Of a DNA stretch of 64,000 nt, positions 41,445-54,261 are shown in pieces. The notes under the pieces are model-generated. The model was given only the letters and a program-made list of their open reading frames with translations, did not search any database and was not told where the DNA came from. Source of the DNA: CBDFKJ01 sp965248805. GTDB taxonomy: Bacteria; Pseudomonadota; Alphaproteobacteria; UBA6615. The translations under genes and the position numbers were made by a program. The stretch covers positions 186,001-250,000 of the forward strand of contig CBDFKJ010000006.1 of the NCBI GenBank assembly GCA_965248805.1, written 5' to 3'. Every line of letters begins with the position of its first letter. Position 1 is the stretch's first letter.

Positions 41445-42950
41445 CTAGGCGCCTGCGGCGAAAGTGAACGCTTCCTCGGCGGCGCGGATCAGCGCCTGCG
41501 CCTTGTTCAAGCTTTCCTGATACTCGGCCCCGGGATCGGAGTCGGCGACAACGCCGCCGCCGGCCTGGACATACAGCGTGCCGTCCTTGATTAGCGCCGT
41601 GCGCAGGGCGATGCAGGTATCCATGTCGCCGCCGGCGCCGATATAGCCGATCGCCCCCGCGTAAACGCCACGCCGTTCCGGCTCCAGCTCGTCGATGATC
41701 TCCATCGCCCGCACTTTGGGCGCGCCGGTGACCGTACCGGCGGGAAAGCCCGCGATCAGCGCGGCGAGCGCGTCATGCTTCGACGCCAACTTGCCCTCGA
41801 CGTTGGAGACGATGTGCATGACGTGGCTGTAGTACTCGATAATGAATTGCTCGGTCACAGTTATCGATCCGATTTCGGCAACCCGCCCGACGTCATTTCG
41901 CCCCAGATCGAGCAGCATCAGATGTTCGGCCCGCTCCTTCGGATCGGTGAGCAGCTCATCCGCCAGTGCCCGGTCCTCGGCCGGCGTGCGACCGCGCGGC
42001 CGGGTGCCGGCGATGGGTCTGATGGTGACCACGTCGCCGCGCAGACGCACCAGGATTTCCGGACTGGAACCGACGATTGTGAATGCGCCCAAGTCGAGGA
42101 AGAACAGAAACGGCGATGGGTTCAGGCGCCGCAAGGCTCGATACAGCGATAGCGGCGGCAGGCGGAACGGCAACCGGAACCGCTGGCTCGGCACAACCTG
42201 AAAGATGTCGCCGGCGCGAATGTACGCCTTCGCCTTTTCGACCATCGCGCAGTAGGCGTCGCGGCTTACGTTGGACTGCGGCGCGGGAGGCTTGTCGTGG
42301 GCACCCACCGGCTCGCGCCGGTAGGGCAGGTTGCGCTCGAAGTCCGTCAGAATATCGGCCAGGCGTTCGCGCGCGGCGTCGTATGCGGCCGTGGCGGTCA
42401 TATCGGAACGCGGCCATACCGGCGTGACGACCGTGACGACGTCCTCGACATTGTCGAAAATGGCGACCACCGATGGCCGCATGAACATGGCGTCGGGCAC
42501 GTCCAACACGTCTGGGTTGGCGTCGGGCAGCCGTTCCATCATCCGTACCGCGTCATAGCCGACATAGCCGAACAAGCCAGAGGCCATCGGCGGCAGGTGG
42601 TCGCAACCGGGGATGCACGATTCTGCAATCAGGCCCGCCAGCGATGCCAGCGACGGTTCGTCGCAGGGCGTGAAGGCCTCCGGATCGAAGCGGGCCGTGC
42701 GGTTGATCTCCGCGCGGTCGCCACGGCAGCGCCACAACAGATCGGGCTTCAGACCGATGATCGAGTAGCGCCCGCGCGTGGCGCCGCGCTCAACCGATTC
42801 AAAGAGGAAACTATAGGAGCGCCCGTCGGCCAGTTTCAGCATGGCCGAGACCGGGGTCTCCAGGTCGGCAACCAGATCGGTGGAGACGAGCTGCGCCTGT
42901 CCGGCGCCGTAGCGTTGCGCGAAGGCGCTCAGCCTCGGCTCAACGTTCAC
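41445..42950 (-). CDS. trpE: Anthranilate synthase component I
   Basis: It makes anthranilate from chorismate, using TrpG-derived ammonia. The 501-residue protein shows the regulatory N-terminal region with SYSFLFESVERG, FQVVPSQRFRLPF, PSPFLFFLDLG, RPIAGTRPRGRTPAED, HLMLLDLGRNDVGRVA, FPAGTVTGAPKVRAMEIID and VQAGGGVVADSDPGAEYQE. Its start overlaps the ppiD end by 4 nt, so it is probably co-transcribed with ppiD. Confidence 0.97.
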   Translation of the reverse strand: MNVEPRLSAFAQRYGAGQAQLVSTDLVADLETPVSAMLKLADGRSYSFLFESVERGATRGRYSIIGLKPDLLWRCRGDRAEINRTARFDPEAFTPCDEPSLASLAGLIAESCIPGCDHLPPMASGLFGYVGYDAVRMMERLPDANPDVLDVPDAMFMRPSVVAIFDNVEDVVTVVTPVWPRSDMTATAAYDAARERLADILTDFERNLPYRREPVGAHDKPPAPQSNVSRDAYCAMVEKAKAYIRAGDIFQVVPSQRFRLPFRLPPLSLYRALRRLNPSPFLFFLDLGAFTIVGSSPEILVRLRGDVVTIRPIAGTRPRGRTPAEDRALADELLTDPKERAEHLMLLDLGRNDVGRVAEIGSITVTEQFIIEYYSHVMHIVSNVEGKLASKHDALAALIAGFPAGTVTGAPKVRAMEIIDELEPERRGVYAGAIGYIGAGGDMDTCIALRTALIKDGTLYVQAGGGVVADSDPGAEYQESLNKAQALIRAAEEAFTFAAGA

Positions 42951-44839
42951 GGCGCGTCAAACAAGTGATCGATAGCGACGCGGTCGATCGTGATGCCGTA
43001 ATCCTGGCGCAGCACTTCCGCCAGTTGCGCCTGCAGATCGCTGCTGATGGCACCGGCGAGATCGAGGCTCAAATTGGCGCGCACGCCTTCCTGCCCGCTG
43101 GTAGCGGCGCGCACGTCGACGAGCTTGGCGACCTGGTACCCGCTCGCCGTCGGCTGCACGACTACGCCGTCCAGCGGCTGGTCGAACAGGGCCGCCGCCG
43201 TGGCGCCGTCGACGGCGCCTTGCGCACCGGCCGAGGACCGGGTGAACGGCTCTGTGGTAAGCGCGATGAGGGCAAATTTGTCGGCAATCGTCGACAGATC
43301 TTCGCCCGCCTTCGCACGGTCGGCGAGGACCGTGGCCTGCGCCTCAGCCAACCGGCGGCGCTCGTCGTTCTGCCAATCGGCCACGACATCTTCGCGCACC
43401 TCCTCAAGCGGGTGCAGGGCCGGCTCGATGCGGCCATCGACCCGCAGGACGAAAAAGCCGCCGTCTCCGGTCTCGATGACCTGGCTCTCGGTGCCTTCGG
43501 CGGAGGCGAAAGCGGTTGCCAGGATTTCGGACAACGCCGCCAGGTCCGGCAGGCTGTTGCCGTCCGGCACCTCGCCGGTGCGCGAAATCGCGGGTACCCT
43601 CGCCAGGCGCAAGCCTGTGGAGGCAGCCGCCTCCTCGACCCGCTCGCCGCCGCCGAGCGCATCGTCGAGCTCCTCCATCACTTCGAAGATGGCGTCATTG
43701 GCCCGCCGCAGCGCCAGCTCTCGGGACAGCGTATCCCGGACATCGTCGATCGTCTTGGTCTCGCCGGCGACGACCTGGCTCACGAGGGCAACGTGCCAGC
43801 CGAACGGCGATTGCACCGGTCCGGCGATCTCGCCTTCGGTGGCGGCGAACACGGCGTCGGCGAGTTCCGATATGAGCAGATCAGTGCGCGCGACGGTACC
43901 CAGATCGTCGGCGAAAACGCCTTCGATGGCCTCTACGGCGGCCGTGAAATCAGCGCCGCCGCGCACGGCGTCGATCAGTGCCTGCGCGTCCGCCTGACGG
44001 TCCGAGGTGAATACCGCCTGGCGGACGGTGCGCTGTTCGGCGGTCTCGTACCGTGCCCGACGCAGCTCGAATTCTTCCTGGATTTCCTCTTCCGAGATGG
44101 AGATCTCGTCGGCCAGCAGGGCAGGCGTCAGATAGGCGACAACGAACGACCGATACTCCGGCGCCCGGAAGCGCGGCTCGTGATCCTTGTGGTAGCTCTC
44201 GATTGTCGCTTCGTTGGGGATGCCGACGTTTCCCATGGCGTCGGCGCGCACGTCTATGATTTCGGCCACCCGGCGTTCGGCCCGGTAGCGGTGCAGGGTG
44301 TCCACCAGGACATCGGGCGCCGCCGTACCGCCGAGCAGCGAGTCCAGAAACTGGGCACGCACCAGATCCCGGCGCAGGATCTCTGTGTAGTAGCCCTCGC
44401 TGTAGCCGAAAGAGCCCAAGTAGCCTTCAAACGTGAGCCGGTCGAAACGGCCGGTTACGCTTTGGAATTGGGGGTTGCCGCGGATTGTTTCGGCTACCTG
44501 CAGGTCGGTGACGACCAGCCCCAGGTCGCGTGCGGCGACATCGAACAGGGTGCGGGTGGCGATCACGTTGATAGTCTCATCGAGCAGGCCGAGGTTGCGG
44601 GATTCCTCAACGGTGAGCACGCGGCCGAACAACTGCGACATCTCGCTGCGCGAACGGTCGAAATCGCGCAGCAGAGTCGTCGCATCGACGGCTTCGTCGC
44701 CGACCTCGATCAAGGCGGTTACCCGCTGTAAGGGGTTGCCGGTGACGCCGAAGAAGGCAGCGAAGGTCAGCGCCAACAGGATCAGCAAGCCCTTGAATAG
44801 CCAGGTCGAGGAGGCCTTGCGAAGCGACACCAACGCCAT
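42947..44839 (-). CDS. ppiD: Peptidyl-prolyl isomerase PpiD-type periplasmic chaperone
   Basis: This 630-residue chaperone is anchored in the inner membrane by one N-terminal helix (FKGLLILLALTFAAFFGV) and faces the periplasm near the Sec exit. SurA-like N-terminal segments (VLTVEESRNLGLLDETINV) come first, followed by a parvulin PPIC domain around residues 270-365, with GGADFTAAVEAI and the GPVQSPFGWHVALV end. A C-terminal domain follows. The parvulin core is divergent and may lack isomerase activity, as in E. coli PpiD. It is divergent from tpiA. Confidence 0.9.
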   Translation of the reverse strand: MALVSLRKASSTWLFKGLLILLALTFAAFFGVTGNPLQRVTALIEVGDEAVDATTLLRDFDRSRSEMSQLFGRVLTVEESRNLGLLDETINVIATRTLFDVAARDLGLVVTDLQVAETIRGNPQFQSVTGRFDRLTFEGYLGSFGYSEGYYTEILRRDLVRAQFLDSLLGGTAAPDVLVDTLHRYRAERRVAEIIDVRADAMGNVGIPNEATIESYHKDHEPRFRAPEYRSFVVAYLTPALLADEISISEEEIQEEFELRRARYETAEQRTVRQAVFTSDRQADAQALIDAVRGGADFTAAVEAIEGVFADDLGTVARTDLLISELADAVFAATEGEIAGPVQSPFGWHVALVSQVVAGETKTIDDVRDTLSRELALRRANDAIFEVMEELDDALGGGERVEEAAASTGLRLARVPAISRTGEVPDGNSLPDLAALSEILATAFASAEGTESQVIETGDGGFFVLRVDGRIEPALHPLEEVREDVVADWQNDERRRLAEAQATVLADRAKAGEDLSTIADKFALIALTTEPFTRSSAGAQGAVDGATAAALFDQPLDGVVVQPTASGYQVAKLVDVRAATSGQEGVRANLSLDLAGAISSDLQAQLAEVLRQDYGITIDRVAIDHLFDAP

Positions 44840-44926
44840 AACGTGATCTCTCGAATACCACCGGTGAGAACCGTGTGCATGATAGTGACGGCGGCCCATC
44901 ACAGCAAGACGGGACGCGCTGTGGCC

Positions 44927-44955
44927 TTGGCGGGGATCGTTCGGCTGTGATAGGG
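44927..44955 (+). promoter_or_regulatory. Possible sigma-70 promoter for tpiA
   Basis: TTGGCG at 44927 and ATAGGG at 44950 are separated by 17 bp and lie about 35 bp upstream of the tpiA ATG, in the 150-bp gap between divergent ppiD and tpiA. The -10 match is poor; this is a guess from spacing. Confidence 0.25.
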
Positions 44956-44989
44956 CTGTCGACCAACCCGCAACAGGACGGATGTAGCG

Positions 44990-45754
44990 ATGACCCGCAG
45001 GCCGCTGATCGCCGGCAACTGGAAAATGAACGGTCTGCTCGCCGATGGGCTGGCGTTGGCCCGATCGCTTAACCAGCGCATTGCCGCCACTGATCAGCGG
45101 CCGTTCGACATGCTGGTGTGCCCGCCTGCCACCCTGGTCCGCGCGGTTGCGGCGGAGCTTCAGCCCGGATTGATCGCGGTCGGTGGCCAGGATTGCCATA
45201 TGGCAAGCTCGGGCGCGCACACCGGTGACATCTCCGCTCCCATGCTCGCCGATGCCGGCGCTACACATATCATCGTCGGGCACTCCGAACGCCGCCACAA
45301 CCACGGCGAGGCCGACGAGGTCGTTCGCGTCAAGGCCGAAGCCGTTCACGCGGCGGGGTTGCTCGCCATCATTTGCATCGGCGAAACCGAGCCGGAGCGC
45401 GATGCCGGCTCGACGCTGGACGTGCTATCGACGCAATTGAACGGCTCGCTGCCGCCGGGCGATGCCACAGATGCCGCCACGACGGTCATCGCCTACGAAC
45501 CGGTTTGGGCGATCGGCACCGGCCGCACGCCGACGATTGAGCAAGTCGACGAGGTGCACGCCCATGTGCGTGCACATTTGAGTACCCTCATCGGGGCCGA
45601 GAGCGACAGGATGCGCGTGCTGTACGGCGGCTCGGTCAAGCCGGACAATGCCGCCGAGTTGCTGTCGGTGCCGGACGTGGACGGCGCATTGGTCGGTGGC
45701 GCCAGCCTTGACGCCGACGGCTTCTGGGCGATCGCGCAATCCTGTCCCCAGTAG
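44990..45754 (+). CDS. tpiA: Triosephosphate isomerase
   Basis: It interconverts glyceraldehyde 3-phosphate and dihydroxyacetone phosphate. This 254-residue TIM barrel has the catalytic Lys12 in AGNWKMNG, His in [12 protein letters not shown] near 97 and Glu in [14 protein letters not shown] near 169, plus the phosphate loop [10 protein letters not shown] and [10 protein letters not shown]. It leads the tpiA-secG pair. Confidence 0.97.
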   Translation: MTRRPLIAGNWKMNGLLADGLALARSLNQRIAATDQRPFDMLVCPPATLVRAVAAELQPGLIAVGGQDCHMASSGAHTGDISAPMLADAGATHIIVGHSERRHNHGEADEVVRVKAEAVHAAGLLAIICIGETEPERDAGSTLDVLSTQLNGSLPPGDATDAATTVIAYEPVWAIGTGRTPTIEQVDEVHAHVRAHLSTLIGAESDRMRVLYGGSVKPDNAAELLSVPDVDGALVGGASLDADGFWAIAQSCPQ

Positions 45755-45858
45755 GCCCGGACAGGCCGGTTATCACTGGCATCCAGGCGGCTGCGGGACT
45801 ACATATGCGGTGACGGCGGAGATCCGACCGTTGCCGTTCGGCTAGCGAGATCATTGCC

Positions 45859-46203
45859 ATGAGCGCGATCGTTCTTGTGATCCATCTATTGATCGCATTG
45901 GCCCTTGTTGGGGTCGTGCTGCTGCAACGCTCCGAAGGCGGCGGACTCGGCATTGGCGGCGGCTCCGGCGGCGGCATGGGCGGTCTGATGGGCAATCGTT
46001 CGACCGCAAATCTCCTCACCCGAGCAACCGCGATCCTGGCCGGCGCGTTCTTCACCACCAGTATAGTCCTCGCACTTCTCGCCGGCACAAGCACGGCGCC
46101 GCGCTCGATACTCGACGAAGCGCCGGCGGCAATCGGAGCGCCGGCAGCAGATGAGGCGGCACCCGCCGAGCCGGCCGGGCCGGCGGTGCCGGTGGGTGAT
46201 TGA
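45859..46203 (+). CDS. secG: SecG subunit of the Sec translocon
   Basis: This 114-residue protein has two membrane helices: IVLVIHLLIALALVGVVLLQ and ATAILAGAFFTTSIVLALLA. They are joined by the typical Gly-rich loop GGGLGIGGGSGGGMGGLMGN. An acidic Ala/Pro-rich tail follows. The tpiA-secG-pyrG order is common in bacteria. Confidence 0.93.
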   Translation: MSAIVLVIHLLIALALVGVVLLQRSEGGGLGIGGGSGGGMGGLMGNRSTANLLTRATAILAGAFFTTSIVLALLAGTSTAPRSILDEAPAAIGAPAADEAAPAEPAGPAVPVGD

Positions 46204-46237
46204 TGCGCGGCTCCGAACGCATCGCTCCATTCGACGC

Positions 46238-46263
46238 AAGAGGCGGCACCCGTGCCGCCTCTT
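46238..46263 (+). terminator. Rho-independent-type hairpin after secG
   Basis: AAGAGGCGGCAC (46238-46249) pairs with GTGCCGCCTCTT (46252-46263) in a perfect 12-bp stem with a 2-nt loop, followed by TCACATTT. It lies between the secG stop and the pyrG start and should end or reduce tpiA-secG transcription. Confidence 0.75.
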
Positions 46264-46273
46264 TCACATTTGA

Positions 46274-47922
<1,649 letters not shown>

Positions 47923-47923
<1 letters not shown>

Positions 47924-48801
47924 TGGCTGACCAGCCGGCAAGGCAACAGCAGAGTTCCCGTGAGGTGCGCATCGGCGCTCTGACGCTCGGCAATGATCTG
48001 CCGCTGGTTCTGATTGCCGGGCCCTGTGCCTTGGAGTCGCGGGCGCACGCTCTGGAATTGAGTCAGGCACTGGTCGAAATGACGGCCGGGCTCGGGATCG
48101 GCCTGATCTACAAATCGAGCTTCGACAAGGCCAACCGCACCTCCTCCGACAGCGACCGCGGCCTGGGCATGCGCGAAAGCCTGCCCATCCTCGCCGAGGT
48201 TCGCGAAATGCGCGGCTGCCCGGTGCTCACCGACGTACACGCCGCTGAGCAATGCGCAGCAGTGGCGGAGGCGGTGGACGTGTTGCAGATACCCGCCTTT
48301 CTCTGTCGTCAGACCGACCTGCTGCTGGCGGCGGCCGCGACCGGGCTCGCCGTGCATGTAAAGAAGGGTCAGTTCCTCGCACCCTGGGATATGGCCAACG
48401 TGGTCGCCAAGATCCGCGACGCCGGCAACGACAATGTTCTGGTGTGCGAGCGCGGCGCCAGCTTCGGCTACAACACGCTGGTCTCGGACATGCGCGCGCT
48501 GCCGATCATGGCGGCCGGCACCGGCTGTCCGGTCGTGTTCGACGCCACCCATTCGGTGCAGCAGCCCGGCGGGTTGGGCACGACCAGCGGCGGTCAGCGG
48601 AAGTTCGTGCCGGTGCTGGCCCGCGCGGCGGTCGCGATCGGTGTCGCCGCGGTGTTCATGGAGACCCACCAGGACCCGGACCACGCGCCCAGCGATGGAC
48701 CCAACATGGTGCGACTGGATCGGTTGCGTGGCCTGCTGGAGACACTGCTTGCCATCGACCGCGTCGCTAAGGCAAACCCCATCGACATCTCAAGCGACTG
48801 A
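47923..48801 (+). CDS. kdsA: KDO-8-phosphate synthase
   Basis: It condenses PEP with arabinose 5-phosphate to make the KDO precursor of lipopolysaccharide. The 292-residue protein shows [79 protein letters not shown] and [17 protein letters not shown]. The ATG at 47923 shares one base with the pyrG stop; a TTG one codon earlier is possible. It complements the lpx genes in the same window. Confidence 0.97.
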
Positions 48802-50127
<1,326 letters not shown>

Positions 50128-50164
50128 CACGACGCGCGGGTCATGGTGCTTTCGCCGCTGCGGA

Positions 50165-50479
50165 ATGAGGCGAGAACTTGGCAGATATGCGCGCCAGGCC
50201 ATTTGGCCGGCGATCGGGGGATTGTTGGTCGCGTATTTCGCGTACCACATGGTGCAGGGCGAGCGCGGCATGATCGCGTACTTGCGCCTGCAGTCGGAGA
50301 TCCGTTCGGCGAGCGAGGTCCTGGCCACGACGACGGCCGAGCGCGCGTTGTGGCAACGCGAAGTCGACGCGCTGAGCCCGGAGCACCTGGACCGGGACAC
50401 GCTGGAGGAACGCGCGCGCCTGATGCTCAACCATGTCCGCGACGACGAAGTGATCATTTTCGACCCGCCGCCGGAGTAG
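50165..50479 (+). CDS. ftsB: Cell division protein FtsB/DivIC-type
   Basis: This 104-residue bitopic protein has a short basic N-terminus, a membrane helix (AIWPAIGGLLVAYFAYHMV) and a periplasmic coiled coil (about residues 30-75, LRLQSEIRSASEVLATTTAE), ending in LEERARLMLNHVRDDEVIIF. This fits the septum formation initiator family that bridges FtsL and FtsQ. The position right after eno is the usual one. Its start is uncertain, but the ATG at 50165 leaves a normal N-terminus. Confidence 0.88.
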   Translation: MRRELGRYARQAIWPAIGGLLVAYFAYHMVQGERGMIAYLRLQSEIRSASEVLATTTAERALWQREVDALSPEHLDRDTLEERARLMLNHVRDDEVIIFDPPPE

Positions 50480-50569
50480 GTGCGGCGCGGCGTCGCCGAT
50501 TGCCTCGGTAGTGGCATTGCATTAAGCCTTCACGGTCATTCTCGAGCCCCTCGGGCCGGAGGAGTATGG

Positions 50570-51592
50570 ATGGCCACTTCGACCAGGCGAAAGTCCAATC
50601 GGAACGCGGCGAACGGCGCCAATGGCGCCGCCTTGCCGGAACACCTGCTCGACTTCTACCGAAAGATGCTGCTGATCCGCCGCTTTGAGGAAAAGGCCGG
50701 CCAGCTCTACGGAATGGGCCTGATCGGCGGCTTCTGCCACCTCTATATCGGCCAGGAGGCCGTGGTCACGGGAGTCCAGGCGGTGTTGGACAAACGCGAC
50801 AGCGTTATCACGTCCTACCGCGATCACGGTCATATGCTCGCCAGTGAAATGGAACCGCGCGGTGTCATGGCCGAGTTGACGGGCCGACAGGACGGTTACT
50901 CGCGCGGCAAGGGCGGCTCGATGCATATGTTCTCGCGCGAGAAGAATTTTTACGGCGGCCACGGCATCGTTGGTGCCTGCGTGCCGCTCGGAACCGGCTT
51001 GGCCTTCGCCCATAAGTATCGTGAGGACGGCGGCATTTGCGTCACCTACCTCGGCGATGGTGCCGTCAACCAGGGCCAGGTGCATGAGGCGTTCAACATG
51101 GCCTCGTTGTGGACGCTGCCGGTGCTGTACATCATCGAAAACAACCGCTACGGCATGGGCACCTCGGTCGAGCGCGCCTCGGCGCGCACCGATCTGCACA
51201 ACCGCGGCCACGCCTTCGGCATCGACGGTGAGCTGGTCGACGGCATGGATGTTCTGGCCGTGCAGGGGGCGGCGGCAAAGGCGGTCGCTGCGGTGCGCGG
51301 CGGCGAGGGGCCGCGCATCCTGGAGATGCAAACCTATCGCTATCGCGGCCATTCCATGTCGGACCCGGCCAAGTACCGCACCAAGGAAGAAGTGCAGAAG
51401 GTTCGGACCGAGCACGATCCGATCGAGTCTCTGAAGCAGCGCATCCTCGACGGCGGCGTGGCCGACGAAGCGACGCTGAAGGAAACCGATCGCGAGGTGA
51501 GGGGGGTGGTCAATGACGCGGCGGAATTTGCCCAAGCCAGCCCCGAGCCGGACCCGTCGGAACTCTACACCAACGTCCTGATCGAGGCATAG
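50570..51592 (+). CDS. pdhA: Pyruvate dehydrogenase E1 alpha subunit
   Basis: With PdhB it decarboxylates pyruvate, using thiamine diphosphate. The 340-residue protein has LDFYRKMLLIRRFEEKAGQL, HLYIGQEAVVTG, SYRDHGHMLA and RGKGGSMHMFSREKNFYGGH, plus the TPP motif GDGAVNQGQVHEAFN running to YIIENNRYGMGT, then TYRYRGHSMSDPAKYR. GGAGGAG precedes the start; an ATG at 50566 is out of frame. It opens the pdhA-pdhB-pdhC-lpd-lipA run. Confidence 0.97.
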   Translation: MATSTRRKSNRNAANGANGAALPEHLLDFYRKMLLIRRFEEKAGQLYGMGLIGGFCHLYIGQEAVVTGVQAVLDKRDSVITSYRDHGHMLASEMEPRGVMAELTGRQDGYSRGKGGSMHMFSREKNFYGGHGIVGACVPLGTGLAFAHKYREDGGICVTYLGDGAVNQGQVHEAFNMASLWTLPVLYIIENNRYGMGTSVERASARTDLHNRGHAFGIDGELVDGMDVLAVQGAAAKAVAAVRGGEGPRILEMQTYRYRGHSMSDPAKYRTKEEVQKVRTEHDPIESLKQRILDGGVADEATLKETDREVRGVVNDAAEFAQASPEPDPSELYTNVLIEA

Positions 51593-51616
51593 CGGCGAGC
51601 GCTGGACGGAGGGACC

Positions 51617-52981
51617 ATGCCCATCCAGATTCTGATGCCGGCGCTGTCACCTACGATGACCGAAGGCACCGTCGCGCGCTGGCTGAAGTCCGAGGGCGAT
51701 GCGGTCGCGATCGGCGATGTGATTGCTGAGATCGAAACCGACAAGGCGACCATGGAGATCGAATCAGCCGACGAAGGCGTCCTAGCCAGAATCCTGGTGC
51801 CCGAAGGGGCGGAAAACATCGCCGTCAACACGCCCATCGCCACGATTCTGGAGGATGGCGAGGACGGCGCCGGCGCGGAGCCACCCGCGCCGCGGCCGGA
51901 GCCACGCGCGCCGCGCGCCGAGCCACGCCCGTCGCCGCGGCCCGCCACACCACCGCAGCCAGCGCCCCGGTCCGCGCCGCCGCGCACGGCCGGCGAAACG
52001 GTCACACAGACCGTGCGCGAGGCGCTGCGCGACGCAATGGCGGAAGAAATGCGCCGCGACGACAGCGTCTTTCTGATGGGTGAGGAGGTGGCGCAGTACG
52101 AGGGCGCTTACAAGGTCAGCCAAGGGCTGCTGGACGAGTTTGGCGACAAGCGGGTGATCGATACTCCGATCACCGAGCACGGCTTCGCCGGCCTAGGTGT
52201 AGGCGCGGCGTTCGCGGGCCTGCGCCCCATCGTCGAGTTCATGACCTTCAACTTCGCCATGCAAGCCATCGATCAACTGATCAATTCCGCCGCCAAGACG
52301 CACTACATGTCGGGTGGGCAGATGAGCGCGCCGATCGTGTTCCGCGGTCCCAATGGCGCGGCCTCTCGTGTAGCGGCTCAGCACTCGCAATGCTACGCGT
52401 CGTGGTACGCCCACTGTCCGGGACTGAAGGTGGTCACGCCCTATTCGGCCGCCGATGCCAAAGGGCTGTTGAAGGCGGCGATCCGCGATCCCAACCCTGT
52501 AATGTTCCTGGAGAACGAGATTCTCTATGGCGATAGCGGCGAGGTGCCTGGCGATCCTGATTACTTGGTGCCGATCGGCGAGGCGAAGGTCGTGCGCGCC
52601 GGCGCCGACGTTACCATCGCCGCGTTCTCGCTGATGGTGCGTACCGCCCTTGAGGCCGCCGAGATCTTGGCGCGCGAAGGGATCGATGCAGAAGTCATCG
52701 ACTTGCGCACGCTCCGCCCGCTGGATACCGCGACGTTGGTGACGAGCGTCAAGAAGACCAATCGGCTGGTCACGGTAGAGGAAGGCTGGCCGTTTGCCGG
52801 CATCGGCGCCGAGCTTGCCGCGGTGATGATGGATGCGGCCTTCGATTGGCTGGACGCGCCTGTGGCGCGCGTGGCGGGCGCGGACGTGCCCATGCCGTAT
52901 GCCGCGAATTTGGAGAAATTGGCGCTGCCACAGACCGAGGCGATCGTCGCGGCGGCGAAGGCCGTGAGTTATCGCGCCTGA
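51617..52981 (+). CDS. pdhB: Pyruvate dehydrogenase E1 beta subunit with N-terminal lipoyl domain
   Basis: The 454-residue protein begins with a lipoyl domain (about residues 1-78, lipoylated Lys in [13 protein letters not shown]). A Pro/Arg-rich linker follows (about 90-125), then the E1-beta fold: [72 protein letters not shown] and [14 protein letters not shown] lipoyl domain on E1 beta is known from alphaproteobacteria. Its first 30 residues closely resemble those of PdhC, suggesting domain duplication. Confidence 0.96.
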   Translation: MPIQILMPALSPTMTEGTVARWLKSEGDAVAIGDVIAEIETDKATMEIESADEGVLARILVPEGAENIAVNTPIATILEDGEDGAGAEPPAPRPEPRAPRAEPRPSPRPATPPQPAPRSAPPRTAGETVTQTVREALRDAMAEEMRRDDSVFLMGEEVAQYEGAYKVSQGLLDEFGDKRVIDTPITEHGFAGLGVGAAFAGLRPIVEFMTFNFAMQAIDQLINSAAKTHYMSGGQMSAPIVFRGPNGAASRVAAQHSQCYASWYAHCPGLKVVTPYSAADAKGLLKAAIRDPNPVMFLENEILYGDSGEVPGDPDYLVPIGEAKVVRAGADVTIAAFSLMVRTALEAAEILAREGIDAEVIDLRTLRPLDTATLVTSVKKTNRLVTVEEGWPFAGIGAELAAVMMDAAFDWLDAPVARVAGADVPMPYAANLEKLALPQTEAIVAAAKAVSYRA

Positions 52982-53002
52982 CCGACCGGGAAACGCCGCA
53001 CC

Positions 53003-54256
53003 ATGCCGATACCCATCCTGATGCCGGCGCTGTCGCCGACCATGACCGAGGGAACGCTGGCGCGCTGGCTCAAGCATGAGGGCGACCCTGTGACCCCGGG
53101 CGACGTCATCGCCGAAATTGAGACCGACAAGGCGACCATGGGGATCGAGTCCGTCGACGAAGGGGTGCTCGGCAAGATCCTGGTGCCCGACGGTGCCGAA
53201 GGCATTGCCGTCAACACGACAATCGGCGTGCTGCTCGAAGAAGGGGAGGACACGGGCTCCCTGGCCGACTTCAAACCGACGGCGCCGCCAGCCGCAGAAC
53301 CGGCGGTTCAAGCAACAGCGGCCCCACCGTCGCCGGCAGCCACCCCGCTTGCCGCTGCTCCCGTCGAAAAGCCAACAGCCGGCCGCCTGATCGCCAGTCC
53401 GTTGGCCAAGCGCATGGCGGCGCAGGCCGGCATCAACCTGAGCCTACTCACCGGCAGTGGGCCGAATGGTCGTATCGTCAAGGCCGATATCGAGGCCTAT
53501 CGCGCCAAGGCGCCCATGGAAGCACCAGCGGCGAAGGTACCTCCGTCGACGGCGGTGCCGTCCGTGGAAGGCGCGTACGAGTTGATCCCGCTCACCACCA
53601 TGCGCCGGATCGTCGCCCGCCGCATGGTCGAATCGAAACAGCAAGTGCCGCACTTCTATTTGACGATAGATTGCGAGATCGACGACCTGCTCGACATGCG
53701 CCGGCGGCTGAACGACAAGGCCGACGGGCGCTATAGGCTCTCCGTCAACGACATGGTGATCAAGGCGGCGGCGATCGCCTTGCGTAGGGTGCCCGCCGCC
53801 AATGCCGCCTGGTCGGACGACGGCATCAAGCGCTACAAGTCCGTCGACATCGCCGTGGCGGTGGCGCTGGACGACGGGCTGATCACGCCGGTCGTGCGTA
53901 ACGCAGACGCCAAGGGACTGGAGACGATATCGACGGAGATGAAATCTCTGGCCGAGCGCGCACGCGCCGGCAAGCTGCTGCCGGAAGATTATCAGGGCGG
54001 CACGTTCTCCCTTTCCAACCTCGGCATGTATGGCATTAAGGACTTTGGCGCCGTCATCAATCCGCCGCAAGGTTGCATCCTGGCCGTCGGCGCCGGCGAA
54101 CAGCGGCCGGTCGTGAAGAATGGCGCGCTCGCCATCGCCACGGTCATGTCCTGCACGCTATCGGTCGATCACCGCTCGGTGGACGGCGCGGTCGGGGCGC
54201 AGTATCTCGCCGCTTTCAAGCAGCTGGCCGAGGACCCGCTCGCCATGCTGCTGTAG
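53003..54256 (+). CDS. pdhC: Dihydrolipoamide acetyltransferase (E2 of pyruvate dehydrogenase)
   Basis: This is the core of the complex, passing acetyl groups from lipoyl arms to CoA. The 417-residue protein has one lipoyl domain (1-78, [17 protein letters not shown]) and an Ala/Pro linker. The peripheral-subunit-binding domain is near 130-165 (ASPLAKRMAAQAGINLSLL, GRIVKADIEAY). The catalytic domain ends with the active-site DHRSVDGAVGAQYL. The gene is intact and followed after 5 bp by lpd. Confidence 0.97.
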   Translation: MPIPILMPALSPTMTEGTLARWLKHEGDPVTPGDVIAEIETDKATMGIESVDEGVLGKILVPDGAEGIAVNTTIGVLLEEGEDTGSLADFKPTAPPAAEPAVQATAAPPSPAATPLAAAPVEKPTAGRLIASPLAKRMAAQAGINLSLLTGSGPNGRIVKADIEAYRAKAPMEAPAAKVPPSTAVPSVEGAYELIPLTTMRRIVARRMVESKQQVPHFYLTIDCEIDDLLDMRRRLNDKADGRYRLSVNDMVIKAAAIALRRVPAANAAWSDDGIKRYKSVDIAVAVALDDGLITPVVRNADAKGLETISTEMKSLAERARAGKLLPEDYQGGTFSLSNLGMYGIKDFGAVINPPQGCILAVGAGEQRPVVKNGALAIATVMSCTLSVDHRSVDGAVGAQYLAAFKQLAEDPLAMLL

Positions 54257-54261
54257 CCGGG

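Noticed and set aside
42965..44731. 588-codon plus-strand open frame
   Set aside because: It is antisense to ppiD, whose membrane helix and chaperone domains are clear. Long antisense frames are common at this GC content.
45743..45772. CCTGTCC...GGACAGG stem after tpiA as terminator
   Set aside because: It is only 7 bp with a large loop and no T tract; the clear terminator lies after secG.
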